Source: JBBIGV01 sp037447335
GTDB lineage: Bacteria > Bacteroidota > Ignavibacteria > Ignavibacteriales > Ignavibacteriaceae
Direction: 5' to 3'
DNA: 64,000 bases
NCBI GenBank assembly: GCA_037447335.1
Contig: JBBIGV010000011.1
Coordinates: 8,343 to 72,342, forward strand
The position numbers and the translations under genes were made by a program. The notes beneath the pieces were generated by a model. That model had not been told where the DNA came from. It did not search any database and saw only the letters and a list, made by a program, of their open reading frames with translations. Below, piece by piece: positions 18,141-26,819 of the stretch; position 1 is the first letter of the stretch, and every line of letters starts with the position of its first letter.

Positions 18141-18635
18141 AATGTTATCCTGATTAGTTTCAATTCCTGATCAGCAGCATGAAATGTCAAAAGGGTACAG
18201 AAATAATTATATTTTTATGATTTTTTTGTGTCAGTAAGACGAAAGACCGGTGTAAACCGCCGATTGCAATTTACAGATATTTATGTTAATTGCAATTGGT
18301 GAAAGGGCTGCTTACTTAATCGGGAAGTATATCCTGATGAAAAAACTTAGCAATTAAAAAATATTTTTTGAGACGGTAATGATTTTTCTTAACCACGTAT
18401 AAACATATGCGCATAGTTTTCACATTGAATTAAATTTGAATCTGTTGTGTTTTAATAAGTTAAACCAAATGCCAGACTTACACAATTTACATAAACTTAA
18501 ACCGCTCCCCATGCATAATTCAATTTTTATTTCTACATTTGCACAGTAGATATTCATTAACCCAAAACGAAAGGAGGTTATTTTATCTTTTGCTTCTCGT
18601 TGCGGTAACTACTAATTAACTTAAGGCTGGACCTG
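18141..18635. other. Divergent intergenic region between the T9SS gene and phoH
   Basis: 495 AT-rich bases with no convincing ORF. It must hold the promoters of both neighbours. Two copies of the 8-base palindrome ATTGCAAT (18263-18270 and 18289-18296) lie 26 bases apart near the T9SS gene side, and a TACATTTG box precedes phoH. AAAGGAGGT at 18571-18579 is a strong Shine-Dalgarno-like sequence without an adjacent start in a long frame. Confidence 0.45.
18534..18541 (+). promoter_or_regulatory. Candidate -7 box for the phoH gene
   Basis: TACATTTG followed by CAC matches the TAnATTTGCA box found upstream of several genes here. The expected -33 position has ATG rather than TTG. Predicted leader of about 95 bases before the ATG at 18636. 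Confidence 0.45.
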
Positions 18636-19994
18636 ATGAAGTCAACAAAATCTTCCAAACAAAAACCCCCAAAAATTTTTATACTTGATACAAATGTTAT
18701 ACTTCACGATGCTACTTCAATAACTCAGTTCAAGGAAAACGATGTTATTATTCCATTAACCGTAATCGAAGAGCTTGACCAGTTCAAGCGCGGCTGCCAG
18801 GTTATAAATCTGAATGCAAGAGAATTTGCCCGCACACTTGATTCTCTAACCGGAACAGCTATTTTTAACGGGGGCGTTTCACTCGGCAAGGGAAAAGGAA
18901 AACTCGGGATTGCAATTTCAAGAGGATTGAGCCAGGAAATAAAAGATATTTTCCGCGAGGATAACCCCGATCACAGGATTTTGAGTGTTGCTGTTGAGTG
19001 GAGCAAAAAGTTCGAAGGCAAAGCTTCAGTTATTCTTGTTAGTAAAGATGTAAATCTCCGGATGAAAGCAAAAGCTCTCGGCATCCATGCTGAGGATTAT
19101 ACAACCGACCATGTTAAAAGCATCGAAGAGCTGTACAGCGGTAAAGCGGTTATCGAAAATATTGATGATGATCTGATCCTCGATATTTTCCAGCCGCCAT
19201 ATACCATACCGGCAAAACCTCTGCTCAGGAAGCTTAACGGCGAAGCACTTCCGAATAAATATTATATTATAAGAAATAACAGCAGGTCCGTGCTCGCTTA
19301 CCTCGATCACGAAATGAATAATCTCAAAAAAGTTGATAAGGAGGTTGTTTACGGTATCAAACCGCGTAACGCCGAACAGGCTTTTGCAGTTGATGCGCTT
19401 ACTAATAATAACATTCAGTTAGTATCACTTACAGGGAAAGCCGGAACGGGCAAAACACTTCTTGCGCTTGCCTGTGCATTGCAGGTAAGAAAACATTACA
19501 GACAGATTTTTGTGGCGCGTCCGATTGTACCGCTGAGTAATAAAGATATTGGTTTCCTCCCGGGTGATGTTGAAAGCAAGCTGGCGCCTTATATGCAGCC
19601 GCTCTGGGATAACCTGAAAGTAATTCAGGACCAGTTCCCTGAAACCGATAAACAGTATCAACTGATTGACACTTTAATTAAAGACGAAAAAATTGTAATC
19701 GAACCATTGAGCTATATCAGAGGCAGAAGTCTTCAGCGAATATTTTTTATTGTTGATGAAGCGCAGAATCTTACACCGCATGAAATCAAAACGATTATAA
19801 CAAGGGCAGGCGAAGGAGCTAAGGTTGTCTTTACCGGTGATATTTACCAGATAGATCATCCTTATCTCGACGGGCAATCCAATGGTCTTTCTTACCTTAT
19901 AGATAAATTCAAAGGACAGAAACTTTACGCCCACATAAATCTCGAAAAAGGTGAGCGTTCACTTTTGGCAGAGCTTGCAAGTAACTTATTATAA
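18636..19994 (+). CDS. PIN domain plus PhoH-type ATPase
   Basis: A 452-residue fusion of an N-terminal PIN nuclease domain (about residues 13-150, starting I-F-I-L-D-T-N-V-I-L and containing the acidic residues of the ribonuclease site) and a C-terminal PhoH ATPase (about 240-452) with Walker A G-K-A-G-T-G-K-T near residue 267 and Walker B F-I-V-D-E-A-Q-N near residue 371. Such YlaK/PhoH2-type proteins are reported as RNA helicase/ribonucleases. The gene has its own promoter-like box and is followed 17 bases later by a lipoprotein gene. Confidence 0.92.
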   Translation: MKSTKSSKQKPPKIFILDTNVILHDATSITQFKENDVIIPLTVIEELDQFKRGCQVINLNAREFARTLDSLTGTAIFNGGVSLGKGKGKLGIAISRGLSQEIKDIFREDNPDHRILSVAVEWSKKFEGKASVILVSKDVNLRMKAKALGIHAEDYTTDHVKSIEELYSGKAVIENIDDDLILDIFQPPYTIPAKPLLRKLNGEALPNKYYIIRNNSRSVLAYLDHEMNNLKKVDKEVVYGIKPRNAEQAFAVDALTNNNIQLVSLTGKAGTGKTLLALACALQVRKHYRQIFVARPIVPLSNKDIGFLPGDVESKLAPYMQPLWDNLKVIQDQFPETDKQYQLIDTLIKDEKIVIEPLSYIRGRSLQRIFFIVDEAQNLTPHEIKTIITRAGEGAKVVFTGDIYQIDHPYLDGQSNGLSYLIDKFKGQKLYAHINLEKGERSLLAELASNLL

Positions 19995-20011
19995 AACCAG
20001 ACGAGGTATAC

Positions 20012-20830
20012 ATGAAACGATTAGTACTCTTTATTACTTTTATTCTGACCGCCTTCTTCACGGCAGGATGCCTGAAAGTAAATACTCTTGTAACCGTAAA
20101 TGATGACGGATCCGGTACAGTTGAAGAAACAGTGTTTATGAGTAAAACCATAATTGAGTTGCTCTCGCAGTTCACTACTGCATTTGCCGAAGATACGGTA
20201 TCACCCGAACCATTTTCTCTTTTTAATGAAAAAGATATGATTAAAAATGCAAGCATAATGGGCGAAGGAGTCAAATATGTATCAGGAGAAATCCTCGCCA
20301 CCGATACACAGGAAGGCTATAAAGCAATTTACAGCTTTACGGATATCAACAAGCTTCGTATAAACAACAATCCTGCTTCGGATATTTCCCTTGGCGATGA
20401 AGACCCTGCTGCAAAAGGGGAAGATCAATTCCTCACCTTTACATTTAAGAAAGGCAAGCCTGCAGTTTTAACTGTTGTTGTTCCACCCCCGACAGAAGCT
20501 GAAGAGGAATCAGATGAAGCTGACGATTCTGATTCGGAACAGGAAGACATGATGAACAATCCGTTTATTGCTGATATGATGAAAGAAATGAGCGTATCAA
20601 TCTCTGTAAAAGTAAACGGATCGATTGTAGAAACTGATGCGGCTTATGTTGATAATAACATTGTAACATTTCTTGATCTGCACTTTTCCGAATTATTTAA
20701 AGACCAGGAAAAATTGAACTCATTACAAAAAGTAAAACCCGGCAATCTGGATGAAGTTCGTGATATTTTGAAAGATATTCCTGGTATCAAAATAGAAATG
20801 AATCCGGTAACAACAATAAAATTCCGTTAA
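20012..20830 (+). CDS. Predicted lipoprotein with beta-rich domain
   Basis: 272 residues. Signal peptide with lipobox T-A-G-C at about residues 17-20, then L-K-V-N-T-L-V-T-V-N-D-D-G-S-G-T-V-E-E-T, a pattern common to LppM-like lipoproteins. A strongly acidic, low-complexity stretch (E-E-E-S-D-E-A-D-D-S-D-S-E-Q-E-D, about residues 169-184) separates two folded parts. It probably sits in the periplasm or outer membrane. It is likely co-transcribed with phoH (17-base gap). Function unknown. Confidence 0.7.
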   Translation: MKRLVLFITFILTAFFTAGCLKVNTLVTVNDDGSGTVEETVFMSKTIIELLSQFTTAFAEDTVSPEPFSLFNEKDMIKNASIMGEGVKYVSGEILATDTQEGYKAIYSFTDINKLRINNNPASDISLGDEDPAAKGEDQFLTFTFKKGKPAVLTVVVPPPTEAEEESDEADDSDSEQEDMMNNPFIADMMKEMSVSISVKVNGSIVETDAAYVDNNIVTFLDLHFSELFKDQEKLNSLQKVKPGNLDEVRDILKDIPGIKIEMNPVTTIKFR

Positions 20831-20906
20831 AGACCGGCTGCACGCATTTAGATGCAAATTGTTTGATTATTAACGCTAAAGAGTAATGAATGAGCAGCAA
20901 TTTAAC

Positions 20907-20937
20907 TTGTCTGCCTTAACTAATTACCATAAATTTG
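20907..20937 (+). promoter_or_regulatory. Promoter of the DUF4920 gene (TTG-N20-TAAATTTG)
   Basis: TTG at 20907-20909, a 20-base spacer and TAAATTTG at 20930-20937, followed by CACC. This is the best match in the window to the Bacteroidota -33/-7 consensus. Transcription would start near 20944 and give a leader of about 36 bases with a GGGAGAGG Shine-Dalgarno region. Confidence 0.6.
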
Positions 20938-20979
20938 CACCGTTTCAAAATCTAATTAATAACTTAAGGGAGAGGTCAG

Positions 20980-21492
20980 ATGAAACTTAGCTCGATAGTG
21001 TTTACTTTTGTCATATTCTCATTCTTTACATTTTCTGCGTTTGCACAGGCAGAAAAATACGGTGAAGAATTGTCACTCACAGAAAAAATTAAAATATCGC
21101 AAATACTTGAAAGCCCGCAGGATTACATTGGTAAACGCGTGCTCGTGCAGGGCGATGTTCTTGATGTCTGCAAAAATTCCGGCTGCTGGATGATGCTGAG
21201 AAGCGACAAAGACGGACAGGAGATCCGCATTAAAGTTAAAGACGGTGAGATTGTTTTCCCCGTTGAAGCAATCGGCGGCAATGCTGTTGTTGAAGGTGAA
21301 GTTTACGCAATAGAACTTGATGAAGAAGGCGCAAGAGATTATATGGAACATCTTGCAGAAGATGCCGGACTTGAATTCGATCCCACAACTGTTACCGGTC
21401 CGATGACTATCTACCAAATTAAAGGACTTGGCGCTGTTATTACTTCTCCTGTAAAAAGCGGTGATGAGGTTCAAACAGAAACAGAAATGTGA
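20980..21492 (+). CDS. DUF4920 family exported protein
   Basis: 170 residues with a Sec signal peptide (about 1-22, ending A-F-A-Q) and a DUF4920 domain: Y-I-G-K-R-V-L-V-Q-G-D-V near residue 46, C-K-N-S-G-C-W-M near residue 63 and an OB-like beta-barrel afterwards. The paired Cys in C-x4-C-W-M is the hallmark of the family and may bind metal or form a disulfide. Periplasmic or outer-membrane location; role unknown, though relatives occur beside metal- and redox-related genes. Own promoter upstream and terminator downstream, so monocistronic. Confidence 0.8.
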   Translation: MKLSSIVFTFVIFSFFTFSAFAQAEKYGEELSLTEKIKISQILESPQDYIGKRVLVQGDVLDVCKNSGCWMMLRSDKDGQEIRIKVKDGEIVFPVEAIGGNAVVEGEVYAIELDEEGARDYMEHLAEDAGLEFDPTTVTGPMTIYQIKGLGAVITSPVKSGDEVQTETEM

Positions 21493-21574
21493 GTATAGAA
21501 TTTATGCGCTGATGTTAATATGCTTTCTTACATATTAACTTTCAGAATTATTTAAACCGGGCAAGTTGAATTTT

Positions 21575-21619
21575 AACCTTCAGTGTTAGAAAGTGCTAAA
21601 GCACTATACGCTGAAGGTT
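21575..21619 (+). terminator. Rho-independent terminator after the DUF4920 gene
   Basis: AACCTTCAG (21575-21583) pairs with CTGAAGGTT (21611-21619), enclosing a second hairpin AGTGCT-AA-AGCACT (21592-21605). A T-run (TTTTTG) follows on the plus strand. The nested stem is larger than most terminators here. Confidence 0.85.
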
Positions 21620-21670
21620 TTTTGTTATAATTTTAAGAGATATTATCAATTTGAGTAATAGCATCTTTGC

Positions 21671-21991
21671 ATGTTGCGTCATAATGAAAGATTACAATGT
21701 GTTCCTGCTCAGTTTGCCTTGTATCAAAACTATCCCAACCCGTTCAATCCAGTAACAAGTATGCAGTATGCAATAGACGGCCCGCCTGACGGCGAGGCTG
21801 GTAGGCAATTTGTAACCCTATAAGTTTATGATGTTTTGGGCAAAGAAGTTGCAACGCTTGTTAATGAATATAAAGAAGCAGGCAAGCACTCTGTTGAGTT
21901 CAATGCAACGGGACTTCCTTCAGGAGTTTACTTTTACAGGTTAAACGCCGGCAGCTTCTCCGAAACGAAGAAGATGATATTGCTGCGGTAA
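21671..21991 (+). pseudogene. Orphan T9SS sorting-domain remnant with in-frame TAA
   Basis: The frame from ATG 21671 encodes about 15 residues, then F-A-L-Y-Q-N-Y-P-N-P-F-N-P-V-T, a T9SS type A sorting domain with no passenger protein in front of it. TAA at 21821-21823 replaces an expected Lys (V-T-L-stop-V-Y-D-V-L-G-K), and the frame then runs on to a normal S-E-T-K-K-M-I-L-L-R end. An atypical GC-rich insert encoding G-P-P-D-G-E-A-G-R lies inside the domain. It appears to be the tail of a deleted secreted-protein gene or a copied sorting domain. Confidence 0.75.
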
Positions 21992-21993
21992 AA

Positions 21994-22045
21994 AAAGATG
22001 ACATCTTTCGATGTGCAAAGCAGTTGCATAAAAGATGTCATCTTT
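21994..22045. terminator. Bidirectional terminator between the T9SS remnant and hemE
   Basis: AAAGATGACATCTTT (21994-22008) and AAAGATGTCATCTTT (22031-22045) are perfect 15-base inverted repeats. The 22-base loop contains a further TGCAA/TTGCA pairing. T-rich tracts follow the stem on both strands (ATTTTTC on plus, TTTTTTACC on minus), suiting convergent transcripts, one of them the haem operon. Confidence 0.85.
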
Positions 22046-22053
22046 ATTTTTCT

Positions 22054-23109
22054 TTAATCCTGCTTGTGAAACTGGACGCTTTCTTCTTTAACAAAATTTA
22101 CAAGCGCCTTTACGTTTTCGGGATTTATATCCGGCAGAATCCCATGACCAAGATTAAAAATATGTCCCTCTCCTTTCCCGTATGAATTGAGAACGCGCTT
22201 TACTTCATTCTTAATGAAATCCTTGCTGCCGTATAAAACAGTTGGGTCAAGATTGCCCTGCAATGCAACATTGCCATTTGTAACCGCACGAACTTCGCCG
22301 AGGTCCATAGTCCAGTCAAGTCCGAGCACATCAGCGCCGCATTTTGACATCTCTTTTATTTTGTAATGAACTCCCTTTGCAAAAAAGATAACCGGCTCAT
22401 CTTTTCTTTTAATTCGTGAAATGATCTTCTGAACGTATTGAAGAGAGAATTCTTTAAAATCTTTCGGGGAAAGTATTCCTCCCCAGGTATCAAAAATCTG
22501 GACTGCATCTGCGCCCGCTTCAATTTTGGCCGAAAGATAATCAGTAATTACATCTGAAAGTTTATTTAGCAGCGAATGTGCAAGCCCGGGATTATTATAA
22601 ATCAGCTTCTTTACCTCAGAAAAATTTTTTGAGCCTTTTCCTTCAACCATGTAAGTTAGCAATGTCCATGGCGACCCGCTGAAACCAATTAAAGGAACGC
22701 GACCTTTCAATTCTTTTTTTGTAAGCGAGACTGCGTCAAGAACATACTTAAGCTCTTTTGATGGATCAATTTTTTTCAAACGCTGAGAATCCGATTCATT
22801 CCTTACAGGCTTCGGAAACACCGGACCTTTTCCTTCATCCATAATCAGTTCCATGCCCATCGCTTCGGGAATTACAAGTATATCTGAAAAAATAATTGCA
22901 GCATCAACACCAATTATATCAATCGGCTGAAGAGTAACTTCTGCTGCTAATTCAGGCGTACGGCACATAGTTAAAAAATCATGCTTTGCTCTTACTGCGC
23001 GGTATTCGGGCAGGTATCTTCCCGCCTGCCGCATAATCCATATCGGTGTCCGATCAACTTTCTGTCTTTTACAGGCTCTTAACAATAAATCGTTTTGAAG
23101 CTGGTTCAA
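22054..23109 (-). CDS. hemE: Uroporphyrinogen decarboxylase
   Basis: A 351-residue HemE that removes four carboxyl groups from uroporphyrinogen III to give coproporphyrinogen III. The N-terminal signature P-I-W-I-M-R-Q-A-G-R-Y-L-P-E-Y-R is near residue 22; I-I-F-S-D-I-L near residue 92 and G-F-S-G-S-P-W-T-L near residue 144 are also typical. Last gene of the haem operon, 11 bases after hemD, followed by the bidirectional terminator. Confidence 0.96.
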   Translation of the reverse strand: MNQLQNDLLLRACKRQKVDRTPIWIMRQAGRYLPEYRAVRAKHDFLTMCRTPELAAEVTLQPIDIIGVDAAIIFSDILVIPEAMGMELIMDEGKGPVFPKPVRNESDSQRLKKIDPSKELKYVLDAVSLTKKELKGRVPLIGFSGSPWTLLTYMVEGKGSKNFSEVKKLIYNNPGLAHSLLNKLSDVITDYLSAKIEAGADAVQIFDTWGGILSPKDFKEFSLQYVQKIISRIKRKDEPVIFFAKGVHYKIKEMSKCGADVLGLDWTMDLGEVRAVTNGNVALQGNLDPTVLYGSKDFIKNEVKRVLNSYGKGEGHIFNLGHGILPDINPENVKALVNFVKEESVQFHKQD

Positions 23110-23120
23110 TTTATCTCCGG

Positions 23121-23936
23121 TTAATTTTCTGTTTTTGATTGATAGTATTTGATTACTGATTCTGCTAACGCTTCTATTGTATATTCTTCCGGCTGCACTG
23201 AAACTGTAACCCCTTTATCTTCAATTGCAGTTCTGGTTGTTGGTCCAATCGCTGCAACATCAACTTGCCTGAAGTACCCCAGTATATCCTGAATTTCCAT
23301 GATTGAAATAAAATTTTCAAAAGTTGAAGGACTTGTGAAAACGAATAAATCAATTTTGTTTTTCTGTAATTCATCTTTGCAGGAAGCTGTTTTATCTGCA
23401 TCGGGTTTGCCAACATTGTAAACGGGAACGGCTTTGACGACAGCGCCCGTTTTTTCAAGTTCAATACGCAGTTCATCTCTTCCGATTGCAGAGCACGGAA
23501 TAAAAATTAATTTATCTTTAAGAACAAGCTGGGATAAAGATCGCAGAATACCCATTGCACTGAAATCATCCGGAATAATACTCACAGGTATGCCGCTGCT
23601 TGCGCATTTAGCCGAGGTTTTATTGCCCACTGCAACAACTGTTGTGTTTTTATAGTCCATTATTTTTTTTATGACTGTTAATCTTTCACAAAACATTTTA
23701 ACAGCATTTGAAGACGTAAAAATAATATAATCCGGCTGCGTAGCATTCAAAACAACATCATCAAATTCCCTCCAGCTATCGGGCGGAATAATATTAATAG
23801 CAGGAAAGATTATAACTTTTGCACCGAGGGATGTAAACAACTTAGCTGATTCGCCGGACTGTTCATGCGCACGGGTTATAACAATGGTTTTATTTTTTAA
23901 AGGAAGAGAATTAAGGCTGTAAAATGCAGAGTGCAT
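23121..23936 (-). CDS. hemD: Uroporphyrinogen-III synthase
   Basis: 271 residues with the two-domain HemD fold: I-V-I-T-R-A-H-E-Q-S near residue 18, I-I-F-T-S-S-N-A-V near residue 73, and V-F-T-S-P-S-T-F-E-N-F near residue 200, with A-A-I-G-P-T-T before the last helix. It cyclises hydroxymethylbilane with D-ring inversion. HemD is poorly conserved, so the assignment rests on these motifs and on position between hemC and hemE. A 45-base gap separates it from the lipoprotein gene. Confidence 0.92.
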   Translation of the reverse strand: MHSAFYSLNSLPLKNKTIVITRAHEQSGESAKLFTSLGAKVIIFPAINIIPPDSWREFDDVVLNATQPDYIIFTSSNAVKMFCERLTVIKKIMDYKNTTVVAVGNKTSAKCASSGIPVSIIPDDFSAMGILRSLSQLVLKDKLIFIPCSAIGRDELRIELEKTGAVVKAVPVYNVGKPDADKTASCKDELQKNKIDLFVFTSPSTFENFISIMEIQDILGYFRQVDVAAIGPTTRTAIEDKGVTVSVQPEEYTIEALAESVIKYYQSKTEN

Positions 23937-23981
23937 GTAATCTCTTTAATCAGTTAAAGTGTTATTTATTGCAGCCATACC

Positions 23982-24587
23982 TTAATTCACTCTCCATTCA
24001 TTCACAGATACGATCGTTCCATCTGATGGTTCAATAAGCATTTCTTTACCATTGCCGCGGTATCCGTGTGCGCCCTCGCTTTCGGAAAAAGTATTAAGGA
24101 TATGCCACAGATATTTTTTGTTCTTTGCGTTCCAGAGAAAACCAATCTTCCATTCATTTATACCCTTTTCAAAATCGTTTTGCAATGCGATTTCCTCTGC
24201 CTGCATCTGATTTATATTAAATTCACATTCGCCGCTATAGCAATCCGGTATGCCTGAAGCTGTTTCGGGCTGAATAACGTTACCGCTTGTATCGGTTCTG
24301 AATTCAATTACAGTATTTACAAATGGCTTCTCCGGGATGATAAGGCGATAAATCATCAGGTAGCCATCGTCAATTTTTTTTGTTCTGCGGAAGTCCTGTG
24401 AGATATAATTGTTAAAAATTTCTGTTCCTGTTGAAGATATTATGAACTCATCGGCTTTTTTCTTTACATGCTCAGGAACGGTAGATTCTTCCTGCGCATC
24501 GCATCTGCTGCAGGCACAGGATGCAAGAACAAACATCAATGTTAGTGTAACTACGGTGAAAGTAAAAAGGAATAATAATTTTTTCAT
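23982..24587 (-). CDS. Cys-rich lipoprotein inserted in the haem operon
   Basis: 201 residues. The signal peptide ends L-A-S-C with further Cys directly after (C-A-C-S-R-C), so the lipidated cysteine is at about residue 24 and two more cysteines follow within five residues. The rest shows a PepSY-like end: A-E-E-I-A-L-Q near residue 130 and W-H-I-L-N-T-F before G-T-I-V-S-V-N-E-W. It overlaps hemC by four bases and precedes hemD, so it is firmly part of the operon. The clustered cysteines could bind metal or haem, but no CxxCH motif is present. Function unknown. Confidence 0.65.
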   Translation of the reverse strand: MKKLLFLFTFTVVTLTLMFVLASCACSRCDAQEESTVPEHVKKKADEFIISSTGTEIFNNYISQDFRRTKKIDDGYLMIYRLIIPEKPFVNTVIEFRTDTSGNVIQPETASGIPDCYSGECEFNINQMQAEEIALQNDFEKGINEWKIGFLWNAKNKKYLWHILNTFSESEGAHGYRGNGKEMLIEPSDGTIVSVNEWRVN

Positions 24588-25531
24588 TTAACGATCCTTG
24601 AGTTAGAGTAAATTTCATCGAGAATTTTTTTTGCACCGGCTTTAAGCAAATCTTCAGCAAGCTGTATTCCGGTTTTTTCGGGCTGCTTTGCACTGCCGCG
24701 CACTTTTTTTCTGAATGTCAGGCTTCCATCAATTGAGCCGACCATAGCATCGAGATATAATCCGTTTAATTTAACTTCTGCATATGCACCGATAGGCACC
24801 TGGCATCCGCCTTCAAGCCTTCGAAGCAGTGATCTTTCAGCCAGTACTGCCTTGAATGTATTTGCGTGATGCAGCGGCAGGAGAATTTCTTCAACAAATT
24901 TATTTTCCTGGTGTATTTCGATTCCGAGCGCGCCTTGTCCGACAGCCGGAAGTATTAAGTCCTTCGGTATTATAGAAGAAATATATTTTTGCAGCTTTAG
25001 TCTTTCCACACCGGCGCGGGCAAGTATAATTGCATCCCAATCGGAGCTTAAAAATTTATTTATGCGTGATGGCACATTCCCGCGAAGATCAACTATATTA
25101 ATATCGGGGCGAATATGCAGCAACTGGCATTTCCTTCTGAGCGAACCGGTTGCTACAACAGCATTTTCTTTGAGATCAAAGATTGTCATTTTCGTTTTAC
25201 GGGTAATCAACACATCCTCAACATCATGTCTTTTTGTTACTGCGGCTAATTTCAAGCCATCAGGAATTTTCGTCTGAAGATCTTTAAGGCTGTGAACAGC
25301 AAGATCAATTTTCCCGTTCAGCAATTCTGTTTCAAGCTCTTTTGTGAAAAGACTTTTATCGCCAATTTTTGACAATGCGACGTCAAGAATTTTATCGCCT
25401 TTGGTTTTTATTATCTTTATATGAACCCTGAGAGAGCGATGTTTCTTCTCAAGTTCTTTCTTTACGAAGTTTGCCTGCCAGAGCGCAAGCTCGCTTCCTC
25501 TCGAACCAATAACGATTTTCTTTTTATTCAT
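24584..25531 (-). CDS. hemC: Porphobilinogen deaminase (hydroxymethylbilane synthase)
   Basis: A 315-residue HemC that polymerises four porphobilinogens on a dipyrromethane cofactor. I-G-S-R-G-S-E-L-A-L-W-Q at the N-terminus, H-S-L-K-D-L near residue 80, T-G-S-L-R-R-K near residue 130 and the cofactor cysteine in L-E-G-G-C-Q-V-P-I-G (about residue 243) are all present. It overlaps hemA by eight bases and the lipoprotein gene by four. Confidence 0.96.
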   Translation of the reverse strand: MNKKKIVIGSRGSELALWQANFVKKELEKKHRSLRVHIKIIKTKGDKILDVALSKIGDKSLFTKELETELLNGKIDLAVHSLKDLQTKIPDGLKLAAVTKRHDVEDVLITRKTKMTIFDLKENAVVATGSLRRKCQLLHIRPDINIVDLRGNVPSRINKFLSSDWDAIILARAGVERLKLQKYISSIIPKDLILPAVGQGALGIEIHQENKFVEEILLPLHHANTFKAVLAERSLLRRLEGGCQVPIGAYAEVKLNGLYLDAMVGSIDGSLTFRKKVRGSAKQPEKTGIQLAEDLLKAGAKKILDEIYSNSRIVK

Positions 25532-26813
25532 TTTTCTTTTCTTCGTTAGAATTATGCTGAAGCCCGAAAATTTCGCGTATAATGCTGATCTTCATAGCAG
25601 ATTCATCCCGGCTTTCTGATGAGTCATTAAACTTTTTCAGTTCCACACTTGGCTGATGAAGCAATTTGTTAACAATTCTTTTTGTAATAATATCGAGCTT
25701 TTCCTGTTCTTCTTTTGAGAACCTGTTTTTGTTCTTTTCAACTTCTTCACGCCGTATTGATTCAAAATGATTGCGCAAAGATTTGATTGTGGGTGCTGCC
25801 TGTAAAGAATTATACCAGTTAAAAAAGGCTTCAATCTCTTCTTCAACAATTCGTTCTACTTTAGGAATTTCTTCACGTCGTTTATTTAGATTTTGTTCAA
25901 CGATGATGTTAAGAGAGTCTATGTCATGATAAAAAACATAATCAATATGAGTTGAAGCAGGATCAATATCACGCGGTACGGCAATATCCATTAAAACCAT
26001 TTCCGCATTATTGCGTTTCTTCATAGCCGATGCAATATCGGTGCGTGTTAAAATTATTCCTTCAGAACTTGTAGCACTAACAACTATATCGAACTTGTGA
26101 AGGTGTTCCTTGAAATTATTAAACGGGAAGACAGCGGTTTTAAGTTCTTCTGCAAGCCGCTCGGCTTTCTCAAAAGTCCGGTTTGTAAGGGCTAACCTGC
26201 CAACGCCTCTGCTGCGCAAATGTTTGGCAGCTATCTCACCGGTTTCACCTGTTCCGATAACGAGCGCGGATTTTTTGCTCAGATTAGCAAATATTTTTTC
26301 AATCAGTTGAACGGCTGCAAAACTTACTGTTACAGCACCTTCGCTTATCGCAGTTTCGGTTATTGCACGTTTACCGACTTTTGCTGCATGATCAAAAAGT
26401 CGTTTCATCAGAAAGCCGGAAAACTCTGCATCCTCCGCTAATTGAAAAGAATCCTTAACCTGCTTATAAATCTGATTATCACCAATCAGCATCGAATCAA
26501 TCCCCGCAGCTAATCTGAATAAATGACTTACAGCAGATTTGGCATTATAATTCTGAAAATGTTCGGGCTTTACATCGGTAACAGATTTCTGATTAATAAT
26601 ATATTGCTGCAAATCGGTGTGAGACAATTCCGGATTTACTGGTATTCCATAAATTTCAGTCCGGTTGCAAGTAGATATAACAAGCCCTTCGGCAAGCAAA
26701 CTGCCTTTAATCTGTTTTATAAGATTAGTTATTTCATCATTACTGAGATGCAAAGCTTCTCTTAATTCAACCGGTGCGGAACGATGATTTATTGAAATGC
26801 TTAACAGGTTCAT
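25524..26813 (-). CDS. hemA: Glutamyl-tRNA reductase
   Basis: A 429-residue HemA, the first committed enzyme of the C5 pathway to 5-aminolevulinate. The catalytic Cys is residue 49 in V-I-S-T-C-N-R-T-E; the NADPH fold shows V-I-G-T-G-E-T-G near residue 186, and the C-terminal dimerisation helix follows. The C5 route is consistent with a non-alphaproteobacterium. ccsA lies six bases upstream, hemC overlaps downstream. Confidence 0.97.
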   Translation of the reverse strand: MNLLSISINHRSAPVELREALHLSNDEITNLIKQIKGSLLAEGLVISTCNRTEIYGIPVNPELSHTDLQQYIINQKSVTDVKPEHFQNYNAKSAVSHLFRLAAGIDSMLIGDNQIYKQVKDSFQLAEDAEFSGFLMKRLFDHAAKVGKRAITETAISEGAVTVSFAAVQLIEKIFANLSKKSALVIGTGETGEIAAKHLRSRGVGRLALTNRTFEKAERLAEELKTAVFPFNNFKEHLHKFDIVVSATSSEGIILTRTDIASAMKKRNNAEMVLMDIAVPRDIDPASTHIDYVFYHDIDSLNIIVEQNLNKRREEIPKVERIVEEEIEAFFNWYNSLQAAPTIKSLRNHFESIRREEVEKNKNRFSKEEQEKLDIITKRIVNKLLHQPSVELKKFNDSSESRDESAMKISIIREIFGLQHNSNEEKKNE

Positions 26814-26819
26814 ACTTGA

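Noticed and set aside
18263..18296. Two ATTGCAAT palindromes before the T9SS gene
   Set aside because: Eight-base AT-rich palindromes are common; no second locus carries them here.
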